Source of the DNA: Flavonifractor sp. An82 | Lineage (GTDB): Bacteria > Bacillota > Clostridia > Oscillospirales > Oscillospiraceae | Length of the DNA stretch: 64,000 nt | Direction of reading: 5' to 3' | Assembly: GCF_002159265.1 (NCBI RefSeq) | Contig: NZ_NFHG01000002.1 | Span: 1 to 64,000, forward strand | Shown: positions 26,718 to 35,453 of the stretch, in pieces | Layout: every line of letters starts with the position of its first letter | Numbering within the stretch: the stretch's first letter is position 1 | The notes under the pieces: model-generated | The model's database searches: none | What the model saw: the letters and a program-made list of their open reading frames with translations, nothing else | Told to the model about the DNA's origin: nothing | Program-made: the position numbers and the translations under genes

Positions 26718-27743
26718 GTGGCCCAGATACAAAAGAAAAAGCGCCGCCGGCGTTCCTCACCGGGACGGCGGGCTGCAAAAATATTGTATGGTGTTCTGGT
26801 GGCTGTCTCGGCCATCATCGTCATCCTCTTCTGCGCCTACAAGCTGATGAGCAAGGAGCCCGAGATGGCGGTGGAGCCCTCCGCCACGCCGGCCCCGCCG
26901 GGAGAGAGCGCCCAGCAGGACAACGGACGAAAACCCTACACCTATACCTTTTTGCTGGTGGCAAAGGATCAGGTGGGCAGCAATGCCGACACCATGATCG
27001 TATGCATGTACGACACTGTCAACCAGACGGTGGGCATGGTCTCCATCCCCCGGGATACCCTGGTGGAGAGCGGAAAGCTCAACGCGGTCTATCAGGATGG
27101 GATTGAGACTCTGCGGGATACCATCTCTGACATGCTGGGTATTCCCATCGACTTCTATGTGGGCGTCAACATGGACGGCTTCAAGGTGCTGGTGGATGAG
27201 TTGGGTGGCATTGAGTTCAACGTGCCGGTCCACATGGCCTATGACGACCCCACCCAGGACCTGCACATCCACTATGAGCCCGGTCTCCAGCATCTGGACG
27301 GGCAGGATGTGCTCAACGTGGCCCGCTGCCGGAAAAATTCCGACGGGCCCGGCACTTACCCCGACAACATCTATTCGGCCTATCCGGACAACGATATCGG
27401 CCGCACCCGCACCCAGCAGCAGCTCATTGCCGCCATTCTGAAAAAGGCTCTGTCCAATCCCCAGAAGATCAACAGCTACATTGAGATCTTCCTGGAGTAC
27501 GTAAACACCGACCTGGAGTTTGGTGAGATGCTGTGGTTTGCCGAGCCCGCCCTGGGCTTTGACTTTGAAAACGGCATGACCAGCGCCACCCTCACCGGCG
27601 ACGGCAATACCTACTACCCCGGCTGGGGTAAGTACTGCTACGAGCTCTACCCGGAGGAGACCCTGGAGACGGTGAACCAGCTCATCAACCCCTACACCGA
27701 GGACCTGACCCTGGAGGACATGAACATCTTCCAATATAACTAA
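26718..27743 (+). CDS. LytR-CpsA-Psr (LCP) family ligase
   Basis: A 341-residue membrane-anchored LCP protein. It has a Lys/Arg-rich cytoplasmic start (QKKKRRRRSSPGRRAAK), one membrane helix (about 22-45) and an extracellular LCP domain with NADTMIVCMYD, GMVSIPRDTLVE, GVNMDGFKVLVDELGGIEF and the conserved Arg/Asp near NDIGRTRTQQQL. LCP enzymes attach wall polymers to peptidoglycan from undecaprenyl-linked donors. The start is a GTG at 26718 after GAAAGGGG. A terminator follows directly. Confidence 0.93.
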   Translation: MAQIQKKKRRRRSSPGRRAAKILYGVLVAVSAIIVILFCAYKLMSKEPEMAVEPSATPAPPGESAQQDNGRKPYTYTFLLVAKDQVGSNADTMIVCMYDTVNQTVGMVSIPRDTLVESGKLNAVYQDGIETLRDTISDMLGIPIDFYVGVNMDGFKVLVDELGGIEFNVPVHMAYDDPTQDLHIHYEPGLQHLDGQDVLNVARCRKNSDGPGTYPDNIYSAYPDNDIGRTRTQQQLIAAILKKALSNPQKINSYIEIFLEYVNTDLEFGEMLWFAEPALGFDFENGMTSATLTGDGNTYYPGWGKYCYELYPEETLETVNQLINPYTEDLTLEDMNIFQYN

Positions 27744-27745
27744 TA

Positions 27746-27780
27746 AAAAAGGACGTACCGCACGGCGGTACGTCCTTTTT
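27746..27780. terminator. Bidirectional terminator between LCP gene and tyrA
   Basis: A perfect 11-bp stem GGACGTACCGC/GCGGTACGTCC flanked by AAAAA and TTTTT. Confidence 0.92.
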
Positions 27781-27782
27781 GC

Positions 27783-28643
27783 TTATTCCAGCAGGTCGGG
27801 GCCGGGCAGGTCCATCTGCCGTTTGCGGGCGGCGGAGTAAGCCAGCTTTTCCGCCAGGGCGGTGCGGTCACCGGTGGCCAGCACCTCACGGTAGGACTGG
27901 AGGTTGCCGATGAGCCGGTCCAGCACCTCCAGCAGGGCGGGCTGGTTGAGGGAGAACAGCTGGGTCCACAGGCCCACATCCAGAGCGGCTACCCGGGTGC
28001 AGCCACGGAAGGAGGAGCCCTCGTAGCCCTTGCAGTCAAAGAGGGTGGGGTCGTCACACACAGAGACGGCAATGATATGCATCACCTGGCTGGTGTAGGC
28101 GATGAGGGCGTCATGGGCCTGAGCGGTGGTGCGGTGGACGTCCCGGCAGCCGATGTAGGACGCCATGCGCTCCAGCAGGGCCAGGTGCTCCGGCTGGCTG
28201 GTGGGGCGGGGCACAATAAGGAAGTGGGAGCCCTGGAATAGCTCGGCAAAGGCGTGCTCCACGCCGGAGAACTCGGTACCCGCCATGGGATGGCAGCCGA
28301 TGAAGTCCACGGTATCAGGCAGGCAGTCGGCCCCCTCCAGGATGGCGGACTTGACGCCGCACACGTCCCACACCAGGGCCCCGGGCTTGAACTGCTCCCG
28401 GTGGGCTTTGAGAAAATCCAGGATGCCCTGGGGGTGAAGGGCCAGAGCCACCACGTCTGCCTGGGGGATCACCTGGTCGGCATGCTCTGTGACCCGGTCG
28501 CCCACGCCGTGCTCACTGGCAAAGCGGAGGGTGGGCTGGGACACGTCCACGCCCACGATCTCGTAGTCCTCAAAGCCCTTCAGGGCCAGGGCCAGAGAAC
28601 CGCCGATCAAACCGAGGCCGACGATGACAAGTGTTTTTTTCAT
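27783..28643 (-). CDS. tyrA: Prephenate dehydrogenase
   Basis: Oxidises prephenate to 4-hydroxyphenylpyruvate in tyrosine synthesis. The 286-residue product has the NAD-binding start IVGLGLIGGSLALAL, IGCHPMAGTEFSG with the prephenate-binding His, and a helical C-terminal dimer domain. No chorismate mutase or ACT domain is fused. It lies 15 bases after aroF and is the second gene of a leftward operon controlled by the tyrosine-rich leader (29702-29847). Confidence 0.94.
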   Translation of the reverse strand: MKKTLVIVGLGLIGGSLALALKGFEDYEIVGVDVSQPTLRFASEHGVGDRVTEHADQVIPQADVVALALHPQGILDFLKAHREQFKPGALVWDVCGVKSAILEGADCLPDTVDFIGCHPMAGTEFSGVEHAFAELFQGSHFLIVPRPTSQPEHLALLERMASYIGCRDVHRTTAQAHDALIAYTSQVMHIIAVSVCDDPTLFDCKGYEGSSFRGCTRVAALDVGLWTQLFSLNQPALLEVLDRLIGNLQSYREVLATGDRTALAEKLAYSAARKRQMDLPGPDLLE

Positions 28644-28658
28644 GTCGTAGTGCTCCTT

Positions 28659-29675
28659 TTACAGGGTGCGGCCCACGCAGGGGGCCAGGGTACGCAACTT
28701 GTCCATCAAGTCGGAGAACTGGGCGGGGGTGATGGACTGGGCGCCGTCACACAGAGCGTGGGGAGGATCGTTGTGGACCTCGATGAGCAGACCGTCGGCC
28801 CCGGCGGCCAGAGCCGCCAGGCTCATCCGCTCCACCATCCAGGCCTTGCCGCAGGCGTGGGAGGGGTCCACCACCACCGGCAGGTGGGAGAGCTGTTTCA
28901 CCGCCAGCACCGCCGACAGGTCCAGGGTGTTGCGGGTGAAGGTCTCAAAGGTGCGGATACCCCGCTCACACAGGATGACCTTCTCGTTGCCGCCGGCCAT
29001 GATGTACTCGGCGGACATGAGCCACTCCTCAATGGTGGAGCTGAGGCCCCGCTTCAGCAGGATGGGCTTGGTGGTCTTGCCCAGCTGCTTGAGCAGGTCG
29101 AAGTTCTGCATGTTGCGGGCCCCCACCTGGATCACGTCCACGCACATCTCGAACATCTCCACATTATCGGTGGACATGATCTCGGTGACGATGGGCAAGC
29201 CGGTGACTGCCTTGGCCTCCTGGAGCAGGCGGATGCCGTCGTTGCCCATACCCTGAAAGGCGTAGGGGGAAGTGCGGGGCTTGAAGGCGCCGCCCCGGAG
29301 GGCCGCCGCGCCGGAGGCCTTCACCGCCTGGGCCACCTCCACGATCTGGGCCTCGCTCTCCACCGAGCAGGGACCGGCGATGACCGCCAGCCGGTCGCCA
29401 CCCACCAGCGCACCGCCGCCCAGAGCTACCTGGGTGTCCTCGGGGTGGTACTTCCGGTTGGCCTTTTTGTAGGGCTCGGTGACCCGCATGACCCGGTCCA
29501 CGCCGGGCAGCAGAGACAGCTTCTCCTGGTCGATGCTGTCGGCATTGCCCTCCGCGCCCAGGATGGTGGTCTCGGAGCCCTTGGAGACCATGACCTTGAC
29601 GCCGCCTTCCTCCATGGTGTGGATGGCTTTCTCCAGCTCCTCAGGGGTAAAGCCCCGCTTCATAATGACGACCAT
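28659..29675 (-). CDS. aroF: 3-deoxy-7-phosphoheptulonate (DAHP) synthase
   Basis: The first committed step of aromatic amino acid synthesis, condensing phosphoenolpyruvate and erythrose 4-phosphate. The 338-residue product is the AroA-beta type: an N-terminal ferredoxin-like regulatory domain (about 1-65) and a KDO8P-synthase-like barrel with IAGPCSVESE, RGGAFKPRTSPYAFQG, LLKRGLSSTIEEWL and VDPSHACGKAWMV. The ATG at 29675 is eight bases after AAAGGAG. With tyrA it forms an operon behind a transcription attenuator rich in tyrosine codons. Confidence 0.95.
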   Translation of the reverse strand: MVVIMKRGFTPEELEKAIHTMEEGGVKVMVSKGSETTILGAEGNADSIDQEKLSLLPGVDRVMRVTEPYKKANRKYHPEDTQVALGGGALVGGDRLAVIAGPCSVESEAQIVEVAQAVKASGAAALRGGAFKPRTSPYAFQGMGNDGIRLLQEAKAVTGLPIVTEIMSTDNVEMFEMCVDVIQVGARNMQNFDLLKQLGKTTKPILLKRGLSSTIEEWLMSAEYIMAGGNEKVILCERGIRTFETFTRNTLDLSAVLAVKQLSHLPVVVDPSHACGKAWMVERMSLAALAAGADGLLIEVHNDPPHALCDGAQSITPAQFSDLMDKLRTLAPCVGRTL

Positions 29676-29701
29676 AACAGAAACTCCTTTCAAATACAAA
29701 A

Positions 29702-29733
29702 GATCCGCACCCGCCCAAAGGCGGCTGCGGATC
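29702..29733 (-). terminator. Attenuator terminator of the aroF-tyrA leader
   Basis: Read leftward, GATCCGCA and CCGCC arms pair with GGCGG and TGCGGATC around a TTTG loop and are followed by TTTTG. The upstream strand (29734-29722) can instead pair with 29771-29762 (CGGCTG-ATCC), giving the alternative antiterminator. Confidence 0.85.
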
Positions 29734-29772
29734 CCCCACGATTCTATGTGGAACGATACCCGGATCAGCCGG

Positions 29773-29847
29773 TTATGGGCAGGCAAAAACACCGCTGAAA
29801 TAATAGCAGCGGTAATAGCCGTATCCATAACCGGTACGCTTCAGCAT
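29773..29847 (-). CDS. Tyrosine-rich leader peptide of aroF-tyrA
   Basis: A 24-codon reading frame with ATG at 29847 behind GAAAGGAG (29865-29858). Its peptide starts MLKRTG and continues YGYGYYRCYYF, so six of the ten codons 7-16 are tyrosine and two phenylalanine codons follow (17 and 21), ending ACP before TAA. Codons are confirmed individually on the minus strand. CCGGTTATGG/CCATAACCGG arms (29825-29834 with 29770-29779) bracket the tyrosine run as the pause hairpin. Ribosome stalling at Tyr codons would free segment 29771-29762 for the antiterminator. Too short for usual gene finders. Confidence 0.88.
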   Translation of the reverse strand: MLKRTGYGYGYYRCYYFSGVFACP

Positions 29848-29874
29848 GACGGGCACGCTCCTTTCTTATCAAGG

Positions 29875-29903
29875 ACTTTAGCACTTTTTGGTGCGAAAGT
29901 CAA
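29875..29903 (-). promoter_or_regulatory. Promoter of the aroF-tyrA operon
   Basis: Read leftward, TTGACT (29903-29898) and TAAAGT (29880-29875) have 17-base spacing; the leader peptide ribosome site follows within about 15 bases. Confidence 0.75.
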
Positions 29904-29916
29904 GAGGAAATTTCAC

Positions 29917-29945
29917 TTGAAATCCTACCAGTATTATGGTATTAT
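29917..29945 (+). promoter_or_regulatory. Promoter for the Rrf2 regulator gene
   Basis: TTGAAA (29917-29922) and TATTAT (29940-29945) with 17-base spacing, divergent from the aroF promoter. Confidence 0.7.
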
Positions 29946-29969
29946 ATCTTCGAAGTCAGGAGGGATCGT

Positions 29970-30416
29970 ATGAAAATTTCTACCAAAGGCCGGTATGCCC
30001 TGCGGCTGATGCTGGATGTGGCCCTCCACAGCCATGGCACTGCGGTGCCTCTGCGGGATGTGGCCCAGCGGCAGGATATTTCTGACAAATATTTGGAGCA
30101 GATCGTTACCCAGCTGTCCCGGGCGGGCTTGGTGCGCTCGGTGCGGGGCGCGGGGGGCGGCTATCTGCTGACCCGGGAGCCGGAGGAGTACACCGTGGGG
30201 GAGATCCTGCGGGTGCTGGAGGGCAACCTGGCGCCGGTGAGCTGCGCCGATGCCGACGACGTGTGCCGCTGCGGCCGGGCGGACCAGTGCGTCACCGTGG
30301 AGATCTGGCGGGAGATCCAGGCCGCGGTGTCCGGCGTGGTGGACCATGTGACCCTGGCGGATCTGGTGCGCCGGCATCATGAGAAGTGCCCGGAGGACGG
30401 GGAAAACGCCGGCTGA
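29970..30416 (+). CDS. Rrf2 family transcriptional regulator
   Basis: A 148-residue regulator starting MKISTKGRYALRLMLDVA, the Rrf2/IscR/CymR signature, with a winged helix (about 10-60) and the YLEQIVTQLSRAGLVRSVRGAGGGYLL segment. Cysteines near residues 91, 98, 100 and 106 (SCADADD, VCRCGRADQC) resemble the [2Fe-2S] ligands of IscR-type members, so it may sense iron-sulphur or redox state. A cysK gene lies 0.8 kb away, which also fits a CymR-like cysteine role. GTCAGGAGGG precedes the ATG. Confidence 0.9.
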   Translation: MKISTKGRYALRLMLDVALHSHGTAVPLRDVAQRQDISDKYLEQIVTQLSRAGLVRSVRGAGGGYLLTREPEEYTVGEILRVLEGNLAPVSCADADDVCRCGRADQCVTVEIWREIQAAVSGVVDHVTLADLVRRHHEKCPEDGENAG

Positions 30417-30487
30417 ATCCCGGTGTAAAAGGATCTTTGCGTGACAATTTCATCACCATGGCCTATGGTATAGGCGAGGTGAGAGGT

Positions 30488-31198
30488 ATGCGTGATATTG
30501 GAAAGAACATCCGCACGCTGCGGGAGAGAAGAGGAATGACCCAGGAGGAACTGGCCCAGGCCCTGTTCGTCACCCGTCAGACGGTGTCCAACTACGAGAC
30601 GGGGAAAAGCCGACCAGATATCGACATGCTGGTCAGCATCGGACAGGTGTTGGAGACCGACGTGAATCAGGTTCTGTACGGGCTGCCCCCGGAGCAGGAC
30701 CGGCAGAGGGAGGTCAGGTATCTGGCTGTGGGCTGCCTGATTGTGGCGGCTATCTTTCTGGTGCTGACCCTTCCCGCGCCGCTGCTGAATGAGATGCTGA
30801 TGCGCCGCTATGTGGGGGCACTTCTGGTTATGACTCTGACTTACCTGCTGAGGCCTGCCTTATGGTTGGTACTGGGCTGGTGTGCCCTTCAGGGCCTGAG
30901 CCTGCTGTTCCGGGCGGTACGTCCCCTGAAGGAACGGATGTGGGTGCGCTTGGTACGGCGGGGGCTGCTGCTCCTGCTGGCGGTATATGTGGTGCTGTTC
31001 CTTCCATCGCTGGTGGTGGGACTGATCCAGGTGATTCAGACTGTCTTGGGTTTGCCCTATGAAGCGCTGGTAGAAATTCCTGAGATTCCGGTGTATACTT
31101 GGTTGCTGAACCGGCTGCTGTTGTTCGGTTTGATTCATACCCAGGTATATGCCATCCCAGGTGCGGCACTGTGGCTGTTCCGCTTTCCGAAACGCTGA
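30488..31198 (+). CDS. XRE-family regulator with membrane C-terminus
   Basis: A 236-residue protein. Residues 1-65 are a Cro/C1-type helix-turn-helix (IGKNIRTLRERRGMTQEELAQALFVTRQTVSNYETGK). The remainder has about four hydrophobic segments (roughly 75-95, 105-125, 130-150, 165-190 and 210-225), so this is probably a membrane-tethered DNA-binding protein. The role is unknown. The start at 30488 (MRDIGKN) follows GAGGTGAGAGGT; a longer in-frame reading back to 30386 overlaps the Rrf2 gene and has no domain support. A terminator follows. Confidence 0.85.
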   Translation: MRDIGKNIRTLRERRGMTQEELAQALFVTRQTVSNYETGKSRPDIDMLVSIGQVLETDVNQVLYGLPPEQDRQREVRYLAVGCLIVAAIFLVLTLPAPLLNEMLMRRYVGALLVMTLTYLLRPALWLVLGWCALQGLSLLFRAVRPLKERMWVRLVRRGLLLLLAVYVVLFLPSLVVGLIQVIQTVLGLPYEALVEIPEIPVYTWLLNRLLLFGLIHTQVYAIPGAALWLFRFPKR

Positions 31199-31201
31199 GA
31201 T

Positions 31202-31235
31202 AAAAAAGGACGCTGCGTGAGCAGCGTCCTTTTTT
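31202..31235. terminator. Bidirectional terminator between XRE gene and cysK
   Basis: A perfect stem GGACGCTGC/GCAGCGTCC with a GTGA loop, flanked by A6 and T6. Confidence 0.93.
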
Positions 31236-31236
31236 C

Positions 31237-32151
31237 TTATGCGTAGATGCCGGTGGAGAGATAGCGCTCGCCGGTATCGGGCAGCACGGCCACGATGGTC
31301 TTGCCCTGGAAATCGGGATGCTTGGACAGCTCCCGGGCGGCCCAGGCGGCAGCGCCGGAGGAGATACCCACCAGAATGCCTTCGGCACGGGCCAGCTCCT
31401 TGGCGGAGGCCATGGCGGCCTCGCCGGGAACAGGCAGCACCTGATCCACCACGCCCATATCCAGGGTGCCGGGGACAAAGCCGGCGCCGATGCCCTGGAT
31501 CTTGTGGGGGCCGGGCTTGCCGCCGGAGAGGACGGCGGACTCAGCGGGCTCCACCGCGATCACTTTGATGTTGGGGTTCTGCTCCTTCAGGTAGCGGCCC
31601 GCGCCGGTGATGGTACCGCCGGAGCCCACACCGGCCACCAGCACATCCACTCCGCCGTCGGTATCCCGCCAGATCTCCGGACCGGTGGTCTCATAGTGGG
31701 CCTGGGCGTTGGCGGGGTTATTGAACTGGTCGGGCATCCAGGCGGCAGGGTCGGCGTCCAGCAGTTCGCGGGCCTTGGCGATGGCGCCGCTCATGCCCTT
31801 GGCACCCTCGGTGAGCACCAGCTCGGCTCCCAGGGCGGACAGCAGGGAGCGGCGCTCCTGGCTCATAGTCTCGGGCATGGTGAGTACCACCTTGTAGCCA
31901 CGCTGGCGGCCGATGTAGGCCAGAGCCACGCCGGTATTGCCGCTGGTGGGTTCCACAATGGTAGCGCCCGGCTTCAGCAGGCCGGCTTCCTCAGCGGCCC
32001 GGATCATGTACAGGCCGGCCCGGTCCTTGGCGGAGGAGAGGGGATTGAAGCTCTCCAGCTTGCCCAGAATGCCGCCGCCGGGGGCAAAGCGCTCCAGGCG
32101 GAGCAGGGGAGTGTTGCCGATCAGTTCGGGGATGGAATGGGCGATGTTCAT
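31237..32151 (-). CDS. cysK: Cysteine synthase (O-acetylserine sulfhydrylase)
   Basis: A PLP enzyme that makes cysteine from O-acetylserine and sulfide. The 304-residue product has the PLP lysine in [11 protein letters not shown], the substrate loop [12 protein letters not shown], the glycine-rich phosphate loop [12 protein letters not shown] and the C-terminal SSGAAAWAA. The ATG at 32151 follows GGGAGGT. The lysine motif reads SAKDR where most relatives have SVKDR, a conservative change. No upstream T-box or S-box was recognised. Confidence 0.95.
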   Translation of the reverse strand: MNIAHSIPELIGNTPLLRLERFAPGGGILGKLESFNPLSSAKDRAGLYMIRAAEEAGLLKPGATIVEPTSGNTGVALAYIGRQRGYKVVLTMPETMSQERRSLLSALGAELVLTEGAKGMSGAIAKARELLDADPAAWMPDQFNNPANAQAHYETTGPEIWRDTDGGVDVLVAGVGSGGTITGAGRYLKEQNPNIKVIAVEPAESAVLSGGKPGPHKIQGIGAGFVPGTLDMGVVDQVLPVPGEAAMASAKELARAEGILVGISSGAAAWAARELSKHPDFQGKTIVAVLPDTGERYLSTGIYA

Positions 32152-32227
32152 AGGACAGGACCTCCCGTTGTTTTTGTCAAGGATACCACACAATCCCCAC
32201 AAAAGCAATAGGAATTTGAGAGATGAT

Positions 32228-33541
32228 TTATGACGGGGACAGCGGCACGGCTTCCGACAGGGGGGCGGCGCTGGTATAGGTGAGGGTAAACTCTGCCTGG
32301 CTCCAGGGGTAGTGTTCCAGAGGATATACATACACATAATTGCCGGGATTCTCCTGGTCGCCCCGGCGGCTGTAGCCCCCTGTATGGTGGACACCGCCCT
32401 CCGGGTCCCGGTAGTCCAGCTCAAAGGGAGCCCGGTCGGCGGTGCAGCGCACCGTCAGGGTCCACCCTGCATCCGTGCCCTGGCTGCTGAGAGGTTCCGC
32501 CCGAAGGCCGGTCACCCCCTCCGGCAGGCTGCCGGTCCAGGTATTGTTGGTCAGGTCCACCGTCACCGGTTGGGCCTCCTTGTCCAGCCACACGGCCCCG
32601 TCCAGGTGGAGGGTGAGATGGGAGACATCCTCCACAAAGTACAGGCTTTGGAAGTAGTAGGTGTAAAAGCCGGGATGATCCGCTGAACCGGTGGCGGAGA
32701 GGGAACTGTCGATGGTGTCATAGCGCCGGCCGTCGGGGTCGGTGAAATGGAACTCCAGGCGCTGGAGCCAGGCGGTGTTGGCCGGGTCTTCCTCCAGGCA
32801 GAGGGTGGTTTTGGTGGGGGTAAGCTCCAGGTGGTCCACCAGCAGCCGCTGGCCGTCCGCCTCCACCCACCGGTTCACCGGGATCTTCACCGCCGGGGCG
32901 GTCTTGGACGGGTCCAGGGTGAGCTGGAAGGTGAAGGTGTGTTCCAGCTTCTGCTCCTGCCCCTTCACATCGCCGCCCCACAGCGTAACGTCCAGGGTGA
33001 GGGCCTGAGGGATCTCCTCCAGCTCCTTGAAGTGGATCTCAAACTGCTTCAGCTCCTCCGAGCTGGTGGTGCTGTTGACCGAGTACCCGAACAGGGGAGC
33101 GCCGTTTGCGTCCTTCAGGTCGCAGGAGGCGCTGTAGGAGAGGAAATCGCCGTCGGTGCGGTAAAAGACCACCATCTGCTGCTGGTCGGCAATCACATAG
33201 TCCAGGGTGAGGGTGGTGCCGTCAAAGGTCTGGCTTTGGCCCACATACTGCACATAGTCGTGCTCCACCGCGGCGGACAGGCTGGGGGAAAAGGCCACCG
33301 CCGCCGCCAGCTCCCGCAGCACGGGGACCTTGGCGCAGGCCAGGGCAAAGGTGGGAAGGGTATTCACTGCCACCACGAAGGCGGCGCACACCCCGGCCAC
33401 ACTCCCCAGGGAGATTCCCCAGCGCTTGCCCCGGCGATGACGTTTGGCCCGGTCCCTGGCCCGCAGGGCGGTGCCGTCCAGGGCGGCGGGAGGATGGGAA
33501 AGCTGCCCCATCAGGTCCCAATATTCCTGCTGTCGGTTCAT
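32228..33541 (-). CDS. DUF4179 membrane protein, putative anti-sigma partner
   Basis: A 437-residue protein with a cytoplasmic N-terminus ([18 protein letters not shown]), a basic segment [12 protein letters not shown], one membrane helix (about 43-63) and a large extracytoplasmic part that starts with the DUF4179 pattern ([29 protein letters not shown]). Proteins of this type are encoded with ECF sigma factors, and here the start overlaps the sigma stop by ATGA (33538-33541). An anti-sigma or sensor role is therefore inferred. Unlike the sigma gene it appears intact. Confidence 0.85.
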   Translation of the reverse strand: MNRQQEYWDLMGQLSHPPAALDGTALRARDRAKRHRRGKRWGISLGSVAGVCAAFVVAVNTLPTFALACAKVPVLRELAAAVAFSPSLSAAVEHDYVQYVGQSQTFDGTTLTLDYVIADQQQMVVFYRTDGDFLSYSASCDLKDANGAPLFGYSVNSTTSSEELKQFEIHFKELEEIPQALTLDVTLWGGDVKGQEQKLEHTFTFQLTLDPSKTAPAVKIPVNRWVEADGQRLLVDHLELTPTKTTLCLEEDPANTAWLQRLEFHFTDPDGRRYDTIDSSLSATGSADHPGFYTYYFQSLYFVEDVSHLTLHLDGAVWLDKEAQPVTVDLTNNTWTGSLPEGVTGLRAEPLSSQGTDAGWTLTVRCTADRAPFELDYRDPEGGVHHTGGYSRRGDQENPGNYVYVYPLEHYPWSQAEFTLTYTSAAPLSEAVPLSPS

Positions 33542-34011
33542 GACGCTCCCTCCTCCGTGGTCAGGTCCAGTTTCAAAAGGGCGAGGGCCCTGCGCTGCCG
33601 GGTGGACACGGTACCCCGGGGCAGCTCCAGGGCGGCGGCGGTCTCCTCCAGGGTCAGGCCGGTGAAGTAGCGCAGGACGATCACGTCCCGCAGCTGGGCG
33701 GGCAGGCGGCGGACGGCCTCCTTCAGGGGGAGGGAATCATAGGCCTCCTGGGCGGTCTCAGGCAGCTCCTCTACCGCCAGTTCCCGCTTGCGGCGGCGAA
33801 GCTCGTCCCGGCAGACGTTGATGAGGATGCGCACCAGCCAGGTCTCCAGATACTGGGGCTGACGCAGCTTTTGATAGCTCAAATAGCCCTTGTACACCGC
33901 TTCATCCACCGCGTCCACTGCCGCCGACTCGCTGCCCAGGGTGAGCAGGGCGGCCCGGTAGAGCTTACCGCGGGCTTCCTCTGCCCGCTACAGATATTCC
34001 AGCTCGGTCAA
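33538..34011 (-). pseudogene. ECF sigma factor gene interrupted by an amber codon
   Basis: The frame from a TTG at 34011, eight bases after AAGGAGGGG, reads MTELEYL then TAG (33990-33988), then continues without a break as RAEEARGKLYRAALLTLG... to 33538. That gives 157 amino acids if the TAG is read as sense, the right size for an ECF sigma. Region 2 (YKGYLSYQKLRQPQYLETWLVRI) and region 4 (LRDVIVLRYFTGLTLEETAAALELPRGTVSTRQRRAL) are intact. Downstream initiation at a GTG (33918) would give 126 residues lacking region 2.1. A nonsense mutation, a sequencing error or readthrough are all possible. It is paired with the DUF4179 gene. Confidence 0.75.
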
Positions 34012-34088
34012 GATCCATCCCCTCCTTTCTGCCTATTAGACGGTGTGCCGGACGGTTTTGATTGGGGCAAATCATTTTTTTAGCAGTG

Positions 34089-34117
34089 AAAAAGGCCCGC
34101 CGGATGGCGGGCCTTTT
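34089..34117. terminator. Bidirectional terminator downstream of metQ
   Basis: A stem AAAAGGCCCGCC / GGCGGGCCTTTT with a GGAT loop. Confidence 0.9.
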
Positions 34118-34136
34118 GGTATGCTGGGAGTTTCTC

Positions 34137-35006
34137 TTAGAACATGGGGACGACGGCGCCCTCGTAGGTCTCCTCCATGAAGGCCTTGACCTCGTCGCTC
34201 TTCAGAGCGGCAACCAGAGCCTGGATGGCGGGATCGTTCTCATGGCCCTCCTTGACGGCCAGGACGTTGACGTAGGCCTGGGCAGCCTCGCCGTCAGAAG
34301 CCTCCACGGCCAGAGCGTCAGCCACCTTCAGGCCGGCGTCGATGGCGTAGTTGCCGTTGATGACGGCCATATCCACGTCGCCCAGACGGACGGGCAGCTG
34401 GCTGGCCTCCAGCTCAACGATCTCCAGGTTCTTGGGGTTCTCAGCGATGTCGGCCTTGGTGGCGGTGAGCCCGGCGCCCTCCTTCAGGGTGATCAGACCC
34501 TCCTGCTGGAGCAGCAGCAGAGCGCGGCCCTCGTTGGTGGCGTCGTTGGGCACAGCGATCTGAGCGCCGTCGGCCAGCTCATCCAGGCTGGCGGTCTTGC
34601 CGGCATACAGGCCGAAGGGCTCGTAGTGGATCTCAGCGGCGCTGACCAGGTGGGTGCCGTCGCTCTCGTTAAACTCGTTCATGTAGGTGATGTGCTGGAA
34701 GTAGTTGGCATCCAGTTCCTCATTCTCCACGGCGGTGTTGGGCTGGATGTAGTCGTTGAACTCCACGATGTCCAGAGTGATGCCCTGCTCGGCCAGGAGG
34801 CCCTTGGCCACCTCCAGGATCTCAGCGTGGGGAGCGGGGGAGGCGCCCACCTTGATGGTGGTGCCCTCCAGAGAGGCGGTGTTCTCGGTGCCGGGGGTCT
34901 CGGAGTTGCCGGCGGGGGTGTTGGCAGAACCGGTGCCGCCGCCGCAGCCGGCCAGCAGGCCGAAGGACAGAGCGCCGGTCAGGAGCAGAGAGACGAGCTT
35001 CTTCAT
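34137..35006 (-). CDS. metQ: Methionine ABC transporter substrate-binding lipoprotein
   Basis: A 289-residue NlpA/MetQ-family lipoprotein. The signal peptide LVSLLLTGALSFGLLAGC ends in a lipobox with Cys at about 21, followed by a Gly/Ser/Thr linker and the binding domain beginning TTIKVGASPAPHAEILEVAKGLL. It captures methionine outside the membrane for MetNI. The ATG at 35006 is nine bases after AAGGAG. It has its own T-box leader (35056-35348) and promoter, apart from metN-metI immediately upstream. Confidence 0.94.
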   Translation of the reverse strand: MKKLVSLLLTGALSFGLLAGCGGGTGSANTPAGNSETPGTENTASLEGTTIKVGASPAPHAEILEVAKGLLAEQGITLDIVEFNDYIQPNTAVENEELDANYFQHITYMNEFNESDGTHLVSAAEIHYEPFGLYAGKTASLDELADGAQIAVPNDATNEGRALLLLQQEGLITLKEGAGLTATKADIAENPKNLEIVELEASQLPVRLGDVDMAVINGNYAIDAGLKVADALAVEASDGEAAQAYVNVLAVKEGHENDPAIQALVAALKSDEVKAFMEETYEGAVVPMF

Positions 35007-35055
35007 GATACATTTCTCCTTTTCATTTCTGAAGGTGTTCCCCAAATCGGAGTAC

Positions 35056-35348
35056 AAAAAAACGCCCTTGAAACAATTTCAAGGACGAGAGCTTTCCGCT
35101 TCGTGGTACCACCTTGTTTCACCACTGCCTCACGACAGGGGCCTTATGGAGTACAGCCATACTCCTGCGCGCTGACGGGCGCACCCGTCGCAGCCTATAC
35201 CAATTGGTAGTCGGTGCGCCGCTCCGAGACCATCTTCGCCAGAACCTTCCGTACCCGTTCCCACCATACCGGGCTCTCTGTGCCGTATCTTTCCGGTTAC
35301 TCTTCTCTTCATTGCGTTTGAGGGGCGTTATTCAGTTCCCTTTGGGTT
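35056..35348 (-). ncRNA. T-box riboswitch upstream of metQ, probably tRNA-Met
   Basis: Read leftward the leader contains the T-box core AAGGTGGTACCACG (35115-35102), whose TGGT can pair with an ACCA tRNA end, then a terminator stem (35087-35063) followed by seven T. Stem I begins near GAGAAGAGTAACCGG (about 35310-35296). The likely specifier is ATG (35233-35231) in GCGAAGATGGTCTC, matching methionine and the downstream gene. The T-box and terminator are certain; the specifier is my reading and could be shifted. Confidence 0.9.
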
Positions 35349-35354
35349 GCATTT

Positions 35355-35383
35355 AGTATATGCCACCCTCACCCATTCGTCAA
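35355..35383 (-). promoter_or_regulatory. Promoter of the T-box-metQ transcript
   Basis: Read leftward, TTGACG (35383-35378) and TATACT (35360-35355) have 17-base spacing. Confidence 0.8.
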
Positions 35384-35398
35384 GTGGGCAGATTTGAC

Positions 35399-35440
35399 AA
35401 AAGAACGGGGTGTGCAGACCCTTTGGTTTGCACACCCCGT
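35399..35440 (-). terminator. Terminator after metI
   Basis: A 12-bp perfect stem ACGGGGTGTGCA/TGCACACCCCGT; read leftward it is followed by TCTTTTG. It separates metNI from the metQ transcript. Confidence 0.85.
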
Positions 35441-35453
35441 CCAAGACAGGTCC

